Program-made: the position numbers and the translations under genes
Assembly: GCF_000337455.1 (NCBI RefSeq)
Contig: NZ_AOIU01000036.1
Coordinates: 62,001-126,000 of the forward strand
Reading direction: 5' to 3'
Origin: Halosimplex carlsbadense 2-9-1
GTDB taxonomy: Archaea; Halobacteriota; Halobacteria; Halobacteriales; Haloarculaceae
DNA length: 64,000 bases
The notes under the pieces: generated by a model
The model's input: only the letters and a program-made list of their open reading frames with translations
Told to the model about the DNA's origin: nothing
The model's database searches: none
Shown: piece by piece, positions 26,413 through 34,857 of the stretch
How positions within the stretch are numbered: the stretch's first letter is position 1
How the letters are laid out: each line of letters starts with the position of its first letter

Positions 26413-26452
26413 GCCCGCTCCAGGGAGCGGCGCGCGTAAATGCGTTCATATC

Positions 26453-27082
26453 TCAGCGAGCGCCGTCCTCGGACTCGCACGCGCACCCGCCCCGACGGAG
26501 CAGCGAGACCGCGTCCCGGTCGGCGCCGCAGTCGTGGCAGATGACGCGTACGTCGAGGAACACGTCGAACTCCCCGAGGGTGATCCGGTCGGCGTCCCGG
26601 TGACGGGTGAGCGTCCCCTCGGCGACGGTGGTCGTCCGCCCGACGAGCCGCTGGAGCGTTTCCACGTCGGTGTCGACCGGGTCCGTCGCCGACTCCGGCG
26701 GCGCGACCCCTCTGACCTCGGTGAGGTAGGTGTGGACGGCCTGGTGGGAAACGAAGTCCGCCGCGAGCGCGTCCACGTCGACGCCGGCGCGGGCGAGATC
26801 GGTGCGCATCTCGGCCTTGCGCCCCTCGCTCGTATCGTCGTCGGTCAGCGTCTCGTAGGCGTCGGCGACCGCGTGTTCGGTCGGGTTGCGGTCGGCGCTG
26901 CGCATGGCCGACCGCAGGACGGCCCTGTTGAACTCGTCCGCCAGGTCCCGGAGGCTGGTCCGCGACTCGGTCGGGCCCGTCCAGCGGTCGACCAGCCTGT
27001 CACCCATCTCCTCGAGCCCGTACGCCGCGACGAGGCGTTCGACTTTGCTCCGTCTGCCCTCGGGCGCGTCGTCCGACTCCAT
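26453..27082 (-). CDS. rdfA: Rod-determining factor RdfA family protein
   Basis: A 209-aa protein. SKVERLVAAYGLEEMGDRLV, TSLRDLADEFNRAVLRSAM, DDDTSEGRKAEMRTDLARAG and VDVDALAADFVSHQAVHTYL are the diagnostic blocks of RdfA, a regulator needed for rod-shaped cells in Haloferax volcanii. The C-terminus has a zinc-ribbon-like CHDC...CACE. It is the first gene of a pair with the ASRP gene. Paralogs of RdfA are numerous in haloarchaea, so orthology to the characterised Haloferax gene is not proven. Confidence 0.88.
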   Translation of the reverse strand: MESDDAPEGRRSKVERLVAAYGLEEMGDRLVDRWTGPTESRTSLRDLADEFNRAVLRSAMRSADRNPTEHAVADAYETLTDDDTSEGRKAEMRTDLARAGVDVDALAADFVSHQAVHTYLTEVRGVAPPESATDPVDTDVETLQRLVGRTTTVAEGTLTRHRDADRITLGEFDVFLDVRVICHDCGADRDAVSLLRRGGCACESEDGAR

Positions 27083-27939
27083 GAGCGGGGCTCTCGGGGC
27101 GCAGTGGTATACCTATCGGTGGTCGAGTAAGTCAGTCGGCGAGAAACGCGGTCGAACCGGACGCGGCCCCGACCCGTCGGGTCACGGGCTGGGCGGGCCG
27201 GCGTCGCGTCCGTGGACCGCCGGTAGACGCAGCCGTCTTCCCGCGTAGCGCCCGGGCAGGGACGCCACACCGAAGGAGCGGCCGACCGGTGGGCTGGGAA
27301 GCCGACGGGAACGGGCGTCACGTCGGCGATGCACAGGGGTTCGGGCGTGTCAGGTGGTTCCGGTCGATGGGTCGACGGCGTTCGACAGGAGGGGGGTGAG
27401 ACGGTTAAACCGGGTCAATCGTTCACGCGAGTACGCACCCCGTAAAGCGCCGCTACGAGGGGACTGGCGGCGCTTTCGACCGCGTCGTTCGGGTAGCGAC
27501 CGGCTTCCGGCCGCCGCGGCCGGGCGACGGACTCGCCCGCACGGAGCGCACGGCGGCCGCCCGGCCGTACCGAGTGGTTCCCGGAGCCACGGGCGCGGTA
27601 TCAGGTCTGAAAGCGGCCGTACGCGGAGTATAACCAAGTGAGACCCGCCGATGTCTCCACACGGGGGGTCGGGGGAAACCCCACCGCCGTCCATTCGACC
27701 GCACGGACGCCCGCCGCCGGGCCGACGCCCGTCCCGGACGACGGCGGGCGCCGCCCTGATACCCTGCTCCATTCTTTGGTGGCCGACCGCGACAGCGGCC
27801 GCGTTCGACGGTCGCCACTTCGACCGGCGCCGCGTTCGACAGCGGTCGCAGCGTCGACGGCCACTCGCGCGACACGGCGCCGGCCTCGGTCGTTTAGCCG
27901 ACCCATTACTATCCGTATCGACCCCCTGACGGACGGACG
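27083..27939. other. 857-bp intergenic region without a convincing gene
   Basis: The open frames here on both strands are Arg/Pro/Gly-rich with no family resemblance. The region lies between the divergent rdfA and phnM genes, so it must hold both promoters. A 22-bp sequence at 27631-27652 (TAACCAAGTGAGACCCGCCG then AT) recurs at 33929-33950. A run of direct CGxACG/GCCG repeats near 27680-27900 is ordinary GC-rich sequence. Confidence 0.45.
27631..27652 (+). repeat. 22-bp motif, copy 1 (TAAC-M-AAGTGAGACCCGC-Y-GAT)
   Basis: Identical at 20 of 22 positions to 33929-33950, same strand, 6.3 kb away. Both copies lie in intergenic DNA with a TATA-like TATAAC/GTAAC at the left end, so they may be a shared promoter or regulator element. 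Confidence 0.6.
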
Positions 27940-29109
27940 ATGAGCGAACGGACCGAACGCCTGGTCGTCGAAGGCGGGACCGTTGTCACGCCCGAGGCCG
28001 TGCTCGACGACGGCCGCGTCGTCGTCGAGGGCGACCGGATCGCCGCCGTCGAGGGGAGCGAACCCGCCGGCGGGAGCGACGACCGAACGACGGCCGAGCG
28101 GTGCCTCGACGCCACCGGCCGGGTCGTCCTCCCGGGGTTGATCGACCTCCACGGCGACGAGGTCGAACGCTATCGCTTCCCGCGGTCGGGCGAACGCGTC
28201 GACGCGGCGACCGCGCTGGCGACAGCCGACCGGTTGGCGCTCGCGGCCGGGGTCACCACCAAGTTCGACGCCATCGCCTTCGAAGACGCCCCGGAGAAGA
28301 ACCGGTCGATCGAGGGCGCGACCGAGCTCCTGGAGGCCGTCGACACGGGCGTCGACCTCGTGGCCGACCACCGCGTCCACGCCCGGTGTGAGGTCACCGA
28401 CCCGGCCTCGGTCGCGGTCGTCGGCGACCTGGTCGAGCGGCCGGTCGTCGACATCGCGTCGCTGATGGCCCACGCGCCCGGTCGCGGCCAGTTCGAGGAC
28501 GAGGCGGCGTTCGCCAGCCGCTACGCCGACGGCCGCGGCGCCGCCGCCGACGAGGCCGCCCGGGCCGGGGCGGAGCGGCGCGCCATCCCGGAGACGACCG
28601 TCAGAGATCGGGTCGCCGACCTGGCCGAGGAGCTGTCGGCGGCGGACGTGCTGGTCGCTTCCCACGACGACGCCGACCCCGCGGCCGTCGAGCACGCGCT
28701 GGCCCACGGCGTCGACCTCTGTGAGTATCCGGTGTCGCTCGCCGCCGCCCGGCGGGCGAGCGAGCGCGGCGCCGCGACCGCCATGGGCGCGCCGAACCTC
28801 GTCCGCGGCGGGAGCCTCTGGGGCAACCTCGACGCGCGCGAAGCGATCGACGCCGGCGTCGTCGACCTGCTGTGCTCGGACTACCGCCCCCAGGCGCTGC
28901 TGGCGTCGGTGTTCGTCGACACCGGCGAACCGCTCGCCCGCCGCGCGGCTCGCGTCACGAGCGAACCCGCCCGCGTCGCCGACCTCGACGACCGGGGCGA
29001 ACTCGCGCCGGGCGCGCGCGCCGACCTGGTCGTCGTCGACCCCGACCCCGTTCCGACCGTGACTCGCGCCGTCGTCGCCGGACGCGAAGTGTACCGCTGC
29101 GGACGGTGA
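27940..29109 (+). CDS. phnM: PhnM-type alpha-D-ribose 1-methylphosphonate 5-triphosphate diphosphatase
   Basis: A 389-aa amidohydrolase-superfamily protein. PhnM features are VVLPGLIDLHGDEVER followed by YRFPR, ADHRVHARCE, MAHAPGRGQF, LVASHDDADP, DLCEYPVSLAAAR and LLCSDYRPQALL. In the C-P lyase pathway PhnM removes pyrophosphate from the phosphonate-ribose triphosphate. The classical HxD position reads HGDEVER rather than HTDNLE. No phnGHIJKL genes are in the window, so it is an orphan here; a related diphosphatase or other amidohydrolase reaction is possible. Confidence 0.88.
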   Translation: MSERTERLVVEGGTVVTPEAVLDDGRVVVEGDRIAAVEGSEPAGGSDDRTTAERCLDATGRVVLPGLIDLHGDEVERYRFPRSGERVDAATALATADRLALAAGVTTKFDAIAFEDAPEKNRSIEGATELLEAVDTGVDLVADHRVHARCEVTDPASVAVVGDLVERPVVDIASLMAHAPGRGQFEDEAAFASRYADGRGAAADEAARAGAERRAIPETTVRDRVADLAEELSAADVLVASHDDADPAAVEHALAHGVDLCEYPVSLAAARRASERGAATAMGAPNLVRGGSLWGNLDAREAIDAGVVDLLCSDYRPQALLASVFVDTGEPLARRAARVTSEPARVADLDDRGELAPGARADLVVVDPDPVPTVTRAVVAGREVYRCGR

Positions 29110-29281
29110 CAGCTCCTGGCGATGACCGGCGAGGGATAGCGACCGCCGGAGGGCGGAGGTGTCGTCGAACGTGACGGTTTCGACAGTTGTTCCCAGTTCA
29201 GGCGTTTTAACCGTCCTGTACGCGATTATCTGCCGCTGTAGACGACCAATTACAATGAGTCGAGGCCGCCTCCCGTGAGGT

Positions 29282-29479
29282 ATGTCGACGGACACGACGC
29301 GCCAGACCGACGGCGAACGCGAGGCGCCGACGTGGGAGCTACGAGCGGTCGTCGAGCGCTACGACGACGCACCGGACGAGTGTACCATCTACCCCGCAGG
29401 GGTCGACGACCACAAGCGAATGGCGACGTGGGTCTCCGCGACCGAACCGGCGTTCGTCGAACTCGGCGCGGTCCGCTGA
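29282..29479 (+). CDS. DUF7511 small protein
   Basis: A 65-aa acidic protein whose body (WELRAVVERYDDAPDECTIY, then PAG...HKRMATWVSATEPAFVEL) is the DUF7511 pattern and is paralogous to 7302-7550. A CAATTACAATG box lies about 25 nt before the ATG, so the transcript is likely leaderless. Such single-domain proteins are common in haloarchaea; function is unknown. Confidence 0.82.
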   Translation: MSTDTTRQTDGEREAPTWELRAVVERYDDAPDECTIYPAGVDDHKRMATWVSATEPAFVELGAVR

Positions 29480-29585
29480 GTCGCGAGGCGGTCTCTTTCT
29501 CCGGGCTCGTTCGCTTCGACGGCCGTTGGGGAACACGATGGCCGTCGCTGTCCGAATGCCGAAGAACGGAGAGAAGACGGAGACG

Positions 29586-30209
29586 CTACTCTTCGTCGCG
29601 GCGGTCGAGCGTCTGCGCGGCGGAGACACCGACGAGCCCGACCAGGACGACCGTCGCGACGACGGTCGGCGTCAGGCCGACGGCGGCGGCGCCGAGCTGG
29701 CTCGCGACCAGCCCGAGGACGCCGGCACCCGTGAGCGATCCGTAGTAGAGCGGCCACGGTCGGTCGGGGTCGTCGGACTCCTCGAGGTACTCGTAGAGCT
29801 GGGTAGCGTTCGGGCCCAACGAGATACGGCCGCGGTTCTGGTTGAACTCGACGATATCCATGTCGTCCATCTTCGGGAGGTGACACTGGTAGAGCCCGAC
29901 GTAGACGCACTTGCGCTCGTTGGACGTCACCTGTGCGACGGTCGTCCCGTTCTCGACAGCGGCGACGTGCTCCGCGAGCTCCCCGAGCGAGACCGTTCCG
30001 CCGTGGTCCTGCAGGTAGTGAAGCACCGTCCGGCGTCGTTCGTTCTTGAGGATCTCGAAGACGTGATCGAGCGGCAGGTCGGCGACCGACTGGGCGTCGG
30101 CCTCTTCCGCCGGGACGGATTCGGTCTCCGCGACCTCCTCCGGCTCGGACTCGTCGGCTTCCTCGGCGATGATGTCGCTCTCGCCCGCACGCTGGGGCGT
30201 CGACGACAT
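29586..30209 (-). CDS. DUF7344 winged-helix protein with C-terminal membrane helices
   Basis: A 207-aa protein. The Glu-rich N-terminus (about 40 residues) is followed by a DUF7344 winged helix (LPLDHVFEILKNERRRTVLHYL, SLGELAEHVAA, KCVYVGLYQCHLPKMDD), then two hydrophobic segments (about 155-195). It is probably a membrane-anchored transcription regulator. Two relatives lie in this window (34036 and 36169). ATG at 30209 overlaps the stop of a 26-codon upstream ORF by one base (TGATG). It is convergent with the DUF7511 gene. Confidence 0.85.
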   Translation of the reverse strand: MSSTPQRAGESDIIAEEADESEPEEVAETESVPAEEADAQSVADLPLDHVFEILKNERRRTVLHYLQDHGGTVSLGELAEHVAAVENGTTVAQVTSNERKCVYVGLYQCHLPKMDDMDIVEFNQNRGRISLGPNATQLYEYLEESDDPDRPWPLYYGSLTGAGVLGLVASQLGAAAVGLTPTVVATVVLVGLVGVSAAQTLDRRDEE

Positions 30210-30925
30210 CAGATCGCCACCTCCGGACAGTCGCGGCTCCGATCCCCGGTCACGCTTCGGGCGAGACGTGATCGCGGGCGCTCACTCATGAGTCGCCCGC
30301 CGAAACGTGTCCGTGACAGTTAGCGTTCGATTCGCGGTCGGTTCGTGGGATATGTCGGCATTCATGTGTCCGTACCCCCGGCGCTGGAGACCCCTCCACA
30401 GAGTGCGTTGCGCCGTCTGTCCGTGATGGCTCATGGCCACTTAATCTTTCTTGATTGAACAATCCGCAACGGGAGCATAACGCGGTGGTTACCCCTCCCC
30501 GTCTCGGACGCTCGGAAGTAAGGCCGACGTTACGGACGAACCGACCGCGGTATAGGGACCGTTCCCGTCGTAAGGAGGGGATTTCGCGGCGCGTCAGCCG
30601 GCGAACCGCCCGAACGGGAACCGTACCCGGAGTCCCGGCTCCCGCCTCGCCGCCGGCCCCCTCCGCGCCGGTCCCGACCGGTCGACCGTCGCAAGTCCGA
30701 CCTACCCCGAACGGGCCGTCGCCCCCCGCGAACGTATCCGATCGGCGAGTCGTTTCCCGACGGGCGATTGCCCCATGGGGTCCGAGCGATGCGGTCGGGA
30801 CGGTGGTCGGTGGTTCGCGACGGACGCGTCGCGATCCCGAAGCTTCTTTATGAGCGGGTCGGATCCCCGAGTTGTACTCGAATGGTATCAAAAACGACTG
30901 CTGGTGTACACTGGGTGGTGTGACG
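30210..30925. other. 716-bp intergenic region between divergent genes
   Basis: This holds the promoters of the DUF7344 gene (minus) and the HalOD1 gene (plus). AT-rich boxes are at about 30440-30460 (CTTAATCTTTCTTGATTGAAC) read in parts, and 30843-30850 (CTTTATGA). A 26-codon frame on the minus strand at 30209-30289 abuts the DUF7344 gene. Other frames are Arg/Pro-rich shadows. I see no RNA gene. Confidence 0.4.
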
Positions 30926-31252
30926 ATGGCGGAACGAACAGCGGACGGGGACGACCCCGTGGAGATCCGGGAAGGCGGACCGCGCGTGGTTCACTCGCGG
31001 GCGGCCGACCGGGACCGGGAGACGGACCTGAGTATCGCCGTGATCGAGGCGATCGCCGAGGCGAAGGCCGTCGAGCCGACCGAGATGGATGCAACGCTGT
31101 ACGACGCCGTCGACCCGGACGCGCTGGACCGACTGTTCACCGACCGCGAGGGCGAGGCGTTGGCCGGCCGCGTCGTGTTCGAGCTCGGCGCCCACGAGGT
31201 GACGGTGCAGTCGAACGGCGACGTCCTGGTCAGACAGATCGACCCCCGCTAG
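30926..31252 (+). CDS. HalOD1 output-domain protein
   Basis: A 108-aa single-domain protein. LSIAVIEAIAEAKAVEPTEM, then DATLYDAVDPDALDRLF and a short beta-hairpin VTVQSNGDVLV form the HalOD1 pattern, a haloarchaeal output domain often fused to or encoded near signal-transduction proteins. The ATG at 30926 is preferred; the upstream extension (MYSNGIKND...) is not domain-like. Its stop overlaps the stop of the convergent UDP-sugar dehydrogenase gene by 4 bp. Confidence 0.85.
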   Translation: MAERTADGDDPVEIREGGPRVVHSRAADRDRETDLSIAVIEAIAEAKAVEPTEMDATLYDAVDPDALDRLFTDREGEALAGRVVFELGAHEVTVQSNGDVLVRQIDPR

Positions 31253-32619
31253 TTCTCTCCCGACCCGTCGCCGAACCGGACGAGCGGATGCCCGATAGCG
31301 TCGGCGTCGAGCTGCCGGCGCCCGTCGAGGACGACCGAGTCGTCGAACGCCGTCCAGGGGATCGACTCGAACTCGTCGTGGGCCGTGGCGACCACGGCCA
31401 GGTCCAGCTCGCGGGCGCCGATGTCCGCCAGCGAGACGCGTTCGACGCCCGCCGGCGGCGAGTCCGTGGTGACGGGGTCGACCGCGTACACGGTTTCGGC
31501 GCGGTCGGCGAGCAGTTCGGCGATGTCGACTCCGGGCGAGGCGCGCGTCTCGTCGACCCCGGGCCGGTAGGCGAGCCCGAACACCGCGGCTGTGGCGTCG
31601 GAGAGGTCACGACCACGGTCGGCCAGCGCCTCAGCGGCCCGGTCGACGGTGTACTCGGGCATGTACTCGTTGACGTGGCGGGCCGTCTGCAGCAGCGGCG
31701 TCGCGCTCTCGAACTCCGAGATGACGAAGTAGGGGTAGTAGGGGATACAGTGGCCGCCGACGCCCGGACCGGGGTCGTGGATGTCGCAGAAGGGCTGGGT
31801 GTTGGCCACCTCGATCGCCTCGGGCACGTCGACGCCGAACTCGCCCGCCAGGGTCGCGAGTTCGTTCGCCAGCGCGATGTTCACGTCGCGGTACAGCCCC
31901 TCGAACACCTTCACGCACTCGGCGGTCGTGCAGTCACTCACCGTGTAGACCTCCGCGTCGGTGACCTGTCCGTAGATCAGCTCGGCGACCCTGGCGCTCT
32001 CCTCGTCGGCGCCGCCGACGACCTTCGGATGGGCGCCCCGGATGTCTTCGAGCGCTCGACCGCTCATCGTCCGTTCGGGGCAGAAAGCGAGGCCGAACTC
32101 CCCGAGTTCGAGCCCGCTCTCGGCTTCGAGCCACGGAGTGACGCGGTCGCGACAGGTCCGCGGCGGGACCGTCGACTCGACGACCACCGTGTCGCCGGGG
32201 TCGAGCCCCTCGCCGACCGACCGGACCGCCGCCTCCAGCGCCGAGAGATCCGGCTGGTCGTCGGAGACGAGCGTCGGGACGATGAGGACGTGGACGCTCG
32301 CCTCGGCGGCGGCGCCGACCGCGTCGGTCGTCGCCGACAGCGACCCGTCGGCGGTCAGTCGCTCGACCGCCCCGGGGAGGCCGGGTTCGCCCTCGACGGG
32401 GCACTCGCCGGCGTCGACCGCCCGAGCGACCTCGGGGTCGATATCGACGCCGGTCACCGCGCCGGACACCTCTGCGTAGACGGCGGCCAGCGGCAGGCCC
32501 ATCTTGCCGAGTCCGTACACCGCCACCGGGACGGCGCCGCCGGTGAACGCGCGTCGCTGTGTGGGTTCGTCGGCGTCGGCCCCGTAGAGCCCCGTCGGCT
32601 CCGAGCGCTGGCTGCTCAT
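31249..32619 (-). CDS. UDP-sugar (UDP-GlcNAc-type) 6-dehydrogenase, WbpA/WecC-like
   Basis: A 456-aa NAD-dependent enzyme oxidising C6 of a UDP-sugar to the uronic acid. It has the N-terminal Rossmann motif VYGLGKMGLPLA (GxGxxG), FCPERTMSGRAL, the catalytic-Lys helix AECVKVFEGLYRDVNIAL, the active-site Cys loop PGVGGHCIPYYPYF, and the C-terminal FGLAYRPGVDETRASP. These motifs fit WecC/WbpA rather than UDP-glucose dehydrogenase. Start ATG 32619 overlaps the stop of the Gfo/Idh/MocA gene (ATGA), so the two are coupled; together they look like WbpA and WbpB. Confidence 0.93.
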   Translation of the reverse strand: MSSQRSEPTGLYGADADEPTQRRAFTGGAVPVAVYGLGKMGLPLAAVYAEVSGAVTGVDIDPEVARAVDAGECPVEGEPGLPGAVERLTADGSLSATTDAVGAAAEASVHVLIVPTLVSDDQPDLSALEAAVRSVGEGLDPGDTVVVESTVPPRTCRDRVTPWLEAESGLELGEFGLAFCPERTMSGRALEDIRGAHPKVVGGADEESARVAELIYGQVTDAEVYTVSDCTTAECVKVFEGLYRDVNIALANELATLAGEFGVDVPEAIEVANTQPFCDIHDPGPGVGGHCIPYYPYFVISEFESATPLLQTARHVNEYMPEYTVDRAAEALADRGRDLSDATAAVFGLAYRPGVDETRASPGVDIAELLADRAETVYAVDPVTTDSPPAGVERVSLADIGARELDLAVVATAHDEFESIPWTAFDDSVVLDGRRQLDADAIGHPLVRFGDGSGEN

Positions 32620-33599
32620 GGGCTGGGCACCTCCGTGGGGGCCAGGTCGGCGTCGCGCTCGGTCGCGGCCTCGATCCGCTCGGCGAGTTCGACCGCGCGG
32701 ATGCCGTCCTCGCCGGTCGTCTCCGGTTCGGTCCGCTCGCGGACCGACTCGGCGAACGAGGAGAGTTCGTTTTTCAGCGGCTCGCCGGTTTCGACGGTCG
32801 GCCGCTCGATGACGCTCTCGTGGCGGTAGCGCACGTCGCCGTCCGTGGCGACGTACTCCGGCAGCGAGTGGCGGTGGATCTCGACGGACTGGTCCATGTA
32901 GTCGACCTCGACGTGGCAGTCCTCGGCGGTGACCGCCAGGTCGCGGACCCGCTCCTGGGTGACGCGGCTGGCGGTCAGCGACGCGACGCGGCCGTCGGCG
33001 AACTCCAGCTGGGCGACGACGTGGCCACCCGCTGCGGCGCCGAACGCCGCCACGTCCGTGACGGGCTCGTCGGTCAGCGAGCAGATGACGTCGATGTCGT
33101 GGATCATGAGGTCGAAGACGACGCTGTCGACGCTGTCGCGGTCGACCGGCGGCCCCTGGCGTCGCGCGGCGAAGGCGATGGGGTCGGCGTCGACCATCAC
33201 GTCCCCCAACGCGCGGACCGCGGGGTTGTACCGCTCGATGTGGCCGACCTGCACGAGACAGTCCGCCTCGCGGGCGGCCGCGAGGAGGTCCCGGCCCACC
33301 TCGGGGTCGGCGACGAACGGTTTCTCGACGAGCATGTCGGTGCCGGCGTCGATGGCCGCCCGCGCGACCGCCTCGTGGAACCGCGTGGGGACGACCACCG
33401 AGACGGCGTCCGTCCGGGCGAGGAGCGTCTCGCGGTCGCGGGCGGCCGTGTCGAACTCCGCGGCGACCTCGGCGGCGCGGTCGGCGTCGACGTCGGCGAC
33501 GCCGAGCAGGTCGACTCCGGGGAGCTCGCTGTAGACCCGCGCGTGGTGGCGGCCCATGTTCCCGACGCCGACGACGCCGGTACGGACCTGATCGCTCAC
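32616..33599 (-). CDS. Gfo/Idh/MocA oxidoreductase, WbpB/WlbA-like UDP-sugar 3-dehydrogenase
   Basis: A 327-aa protein: Rossmann motif GVVGVGNMGRHHARVYSELP, MLVEKPFV with the conserved EKP, GHIERYNPAVRAL, and MIHDIDVICSL. WlbA/WbpB oxidises C3 of UDP-N-acetylglucosaminuronate to prepare amino transfer. The GTG start at 33599 overlaps the stop of a 50-codon ORF (GTGA); the longer upstream frame is Arg-rich and not domain-like. Partners WbpD-like and WbpE-like proteins are encoded at 36782 and 37375, which supports the pathway call; the exact substrate is not proven. Confidence 0.9.
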   Translation of the reverse strand: MSDQVRTGVVGVGNMGRHHARVYSELPGVDLLGVADVDADRAAEVAAEFDTAARDRETLLARTDAVSVVVPTRFHEAVARAAIDAGTDMLVEKPFVADPEVGRDLLAAAREADCLVQVGHIERYNPAVRALGDVMVDADPIAFAARRQGPPVDRDSVDSVVFDLMIHDIDVICSLTDEPVTDVAAFGAAAGGHVVAQLEFADGRVASLTASRVTQERVRDLAVTAEDCHVEVDYMDQSVEIHRHSLPEYVATDGDVRYRHESVIERPTVETGEPLKNELSSFAESVRERTEPETTGEDGIRAVELAERIEAATERDADLAPTEVPSP

Positions 33600-33748
33600 G
33601 AGCGACCCCCGTCTCCGGCGGCGCCGCAGCGGCGCGCGCTGACCGACTTCGACCATCGCTCGACCCGCCTGAGCGCGTCGTCCGACGCGCTCCGGGCCCG
33701 GTTGCGCAACGGGGACGTGACCGCCGGTGTCGACCGTCCGTGCTTCAT
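33596..33748 (-). CDS. Possible 50-aa basic protein heading the wbpB-wbpA operon
   Basis: ATG at 33748 opens 50 codons (MKHGRSTPAVTSPLRNRARS...CGAAGDGGRS). The stop overlaps the wbpB-like GTG start (GTGA), and the ATG lies 33 nt after an ATAACAA promoter box, the same spacing as at 36782. The peptide is basic, with a helical segment ASDDALRRVERWSKSVSARR. Position and spacing argue for a real leaderless small gene; composition argues caution. Confidence 0.45.
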   Translation of the reverse strand: MKHGRSTPAVTSPLRNRARSASDDALRRVERWSKSVSARRCGAAGDGGRS

Positions 33749-33780
33749 GAATCACCCGGGGGTAGCGCCGAGCGTCGGCT

Positions 33781-33787
33781 TTGTTAT
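33781..33787 (-). promoter_or_regulatory. ATAACAA box, promoter of the wbpB-wbpA operon
   Basis: Read on the minus strand as GCATAACAAAGCCGAC, almost identical to CCATAACAAAGGCCGAC in front of the gene at 36782. It lies 33 nt before the 50-codon ORF and about 180 nt before the wbpB-like start. Confidence 0.55.
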
Positions 33788-33928
33788 GCGTTTCCTTTGA
33801 CTGGTAGCCGGCCGATACGGATCGTCCCGGCCGCCGGGTCGCTCGCAGTCTCCCCGGAGCGGGGCCCAGAGCGCCTATCACGACCGATCCGCCGATACCG
33901 GTCGACCGGGGATCGGGTAACCGGTTCG

Positions 33929-33950
33929 TAACAAAGTGAGACCCGCTGAT
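33929..33950 (+). repeat. 22-bp motif, copy 2 (TAAC-M-AAGTGAGACCCGC-Y-GAT)
   Basis: Second copy of the 22-bp element at 27631-27652, 20 of 22 bases identical. It lies about 85 nt upstream of the DUF7344 gene at 34036. Confidence 0.6.
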
Positions 33951-34035
33951 TTGCCTGTCTGTGTCGAGATACGACAATGGGGTGGCTGACGGTAGTGACA
34001 GCCCACCGACAGACCGACGCGAGGGCTGATGGTGG

Positions 34036-34581
34036 ATGTCGACAGACGAGGAGGCGCTCACGCAGGACGTCGTCTTCGACATCCTCAGTAGCGCCAGACG
34101 ACGCTACGTACTCTATCTGCTCCGCACCGAGGACGCGCCGGTCGAACTGACGGAGCTCGCCGAGGACGTGGCGGCCTGGGAGAACGACACGACTGTCGAA
34201 GAGTTGACGAAACAGCAGCGAAAGCGCGTCTACGTCTCGCTGTACCAGACCCACGTCCCCAAGCTCGAGGACGCCGGGCTGGTTCGCTACGACCAGGACA
34301 CCGGCGACGTCGAGCTAACGCAGGCGGCCAACGACGTCGACCAGTACCTGAACCCGGGCGAGCGGGAGGTGCCCTGGCAGTACCTGTATCTCCCGCTCGC
34401 GCTCCTCGGGGTCGCCCTGGTCGCCCTGTCGAACCTGAACGTCTGGATCTTCGCGAACATGACCGAGGTCACGCTCGGCGTCATCATCTTCTCCGGCTTC
34501 CTCCTCACCGTCGGCGCACACATCGTCGTGTGGACCATGAACCGCCGTCAGGTCCCCGAAGACCTCCGCAGACACTCCTGA
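34036..34581 (+). CDS. DUF7344 winged-helix protein with two membrane helices
   Basis: A 181-aa protein: DUF7344 winged helix (DVVFDILSSARRRYVLYLL, ELTELAEDVAA, RKRVYVSLYQTHVPKLED) and two C-terminal hydrophobic helices (about 116-134 and 141-162), ending MNRRQVPEDLRRHS. It is most similar in this window to 29586-30209. It is likely a membrane-tethered DNA-binding regulator inside the glycan island, between the two halves of the uronic-acid pathway genes. Start ATG 34036. Confidence 0.87.
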   Translation: MSTDEEALTQDVVFDILSSARRRYVLYLLRTEDAPVELTELAEDVAAWENDTTVEELTKQQRKRVYVSLYQTHVPKLEDAGLVRYDQDTGDVELTQAANDVDQYLNPGEREVPWQYLYLPLALLGVALVALSNLNVWIFANMTEVTLGVIIFSGFLLTVGAHIVVWTMNRRQVPEDLRRHS

Positions 34582-34857
34582 GGCCTCGCGCGGCACCCGC
34601 GCCTGGTCGAGTCGCTCACGAGCCATCAGTGTCCGTTCCGGCCCGTTCCGACGAGCCGGCGGCTCGTCGCGATCACCGCGTATCGACTCGGACCCGACGG
34701 CCCCGGCTCTCCGCTTCCGGATCGCGCGAGCGCGCCCACGAGCGGCGACATCGACCCGGCGAGACGAGGGCGTCGACCGGGGCTGTCGCTGACCGGACGG
34801 AGCGGGGCCGCCAGAACACGGCGGCGCCAGGAGTGACGGGGCCGACGGTGCCGGCGA

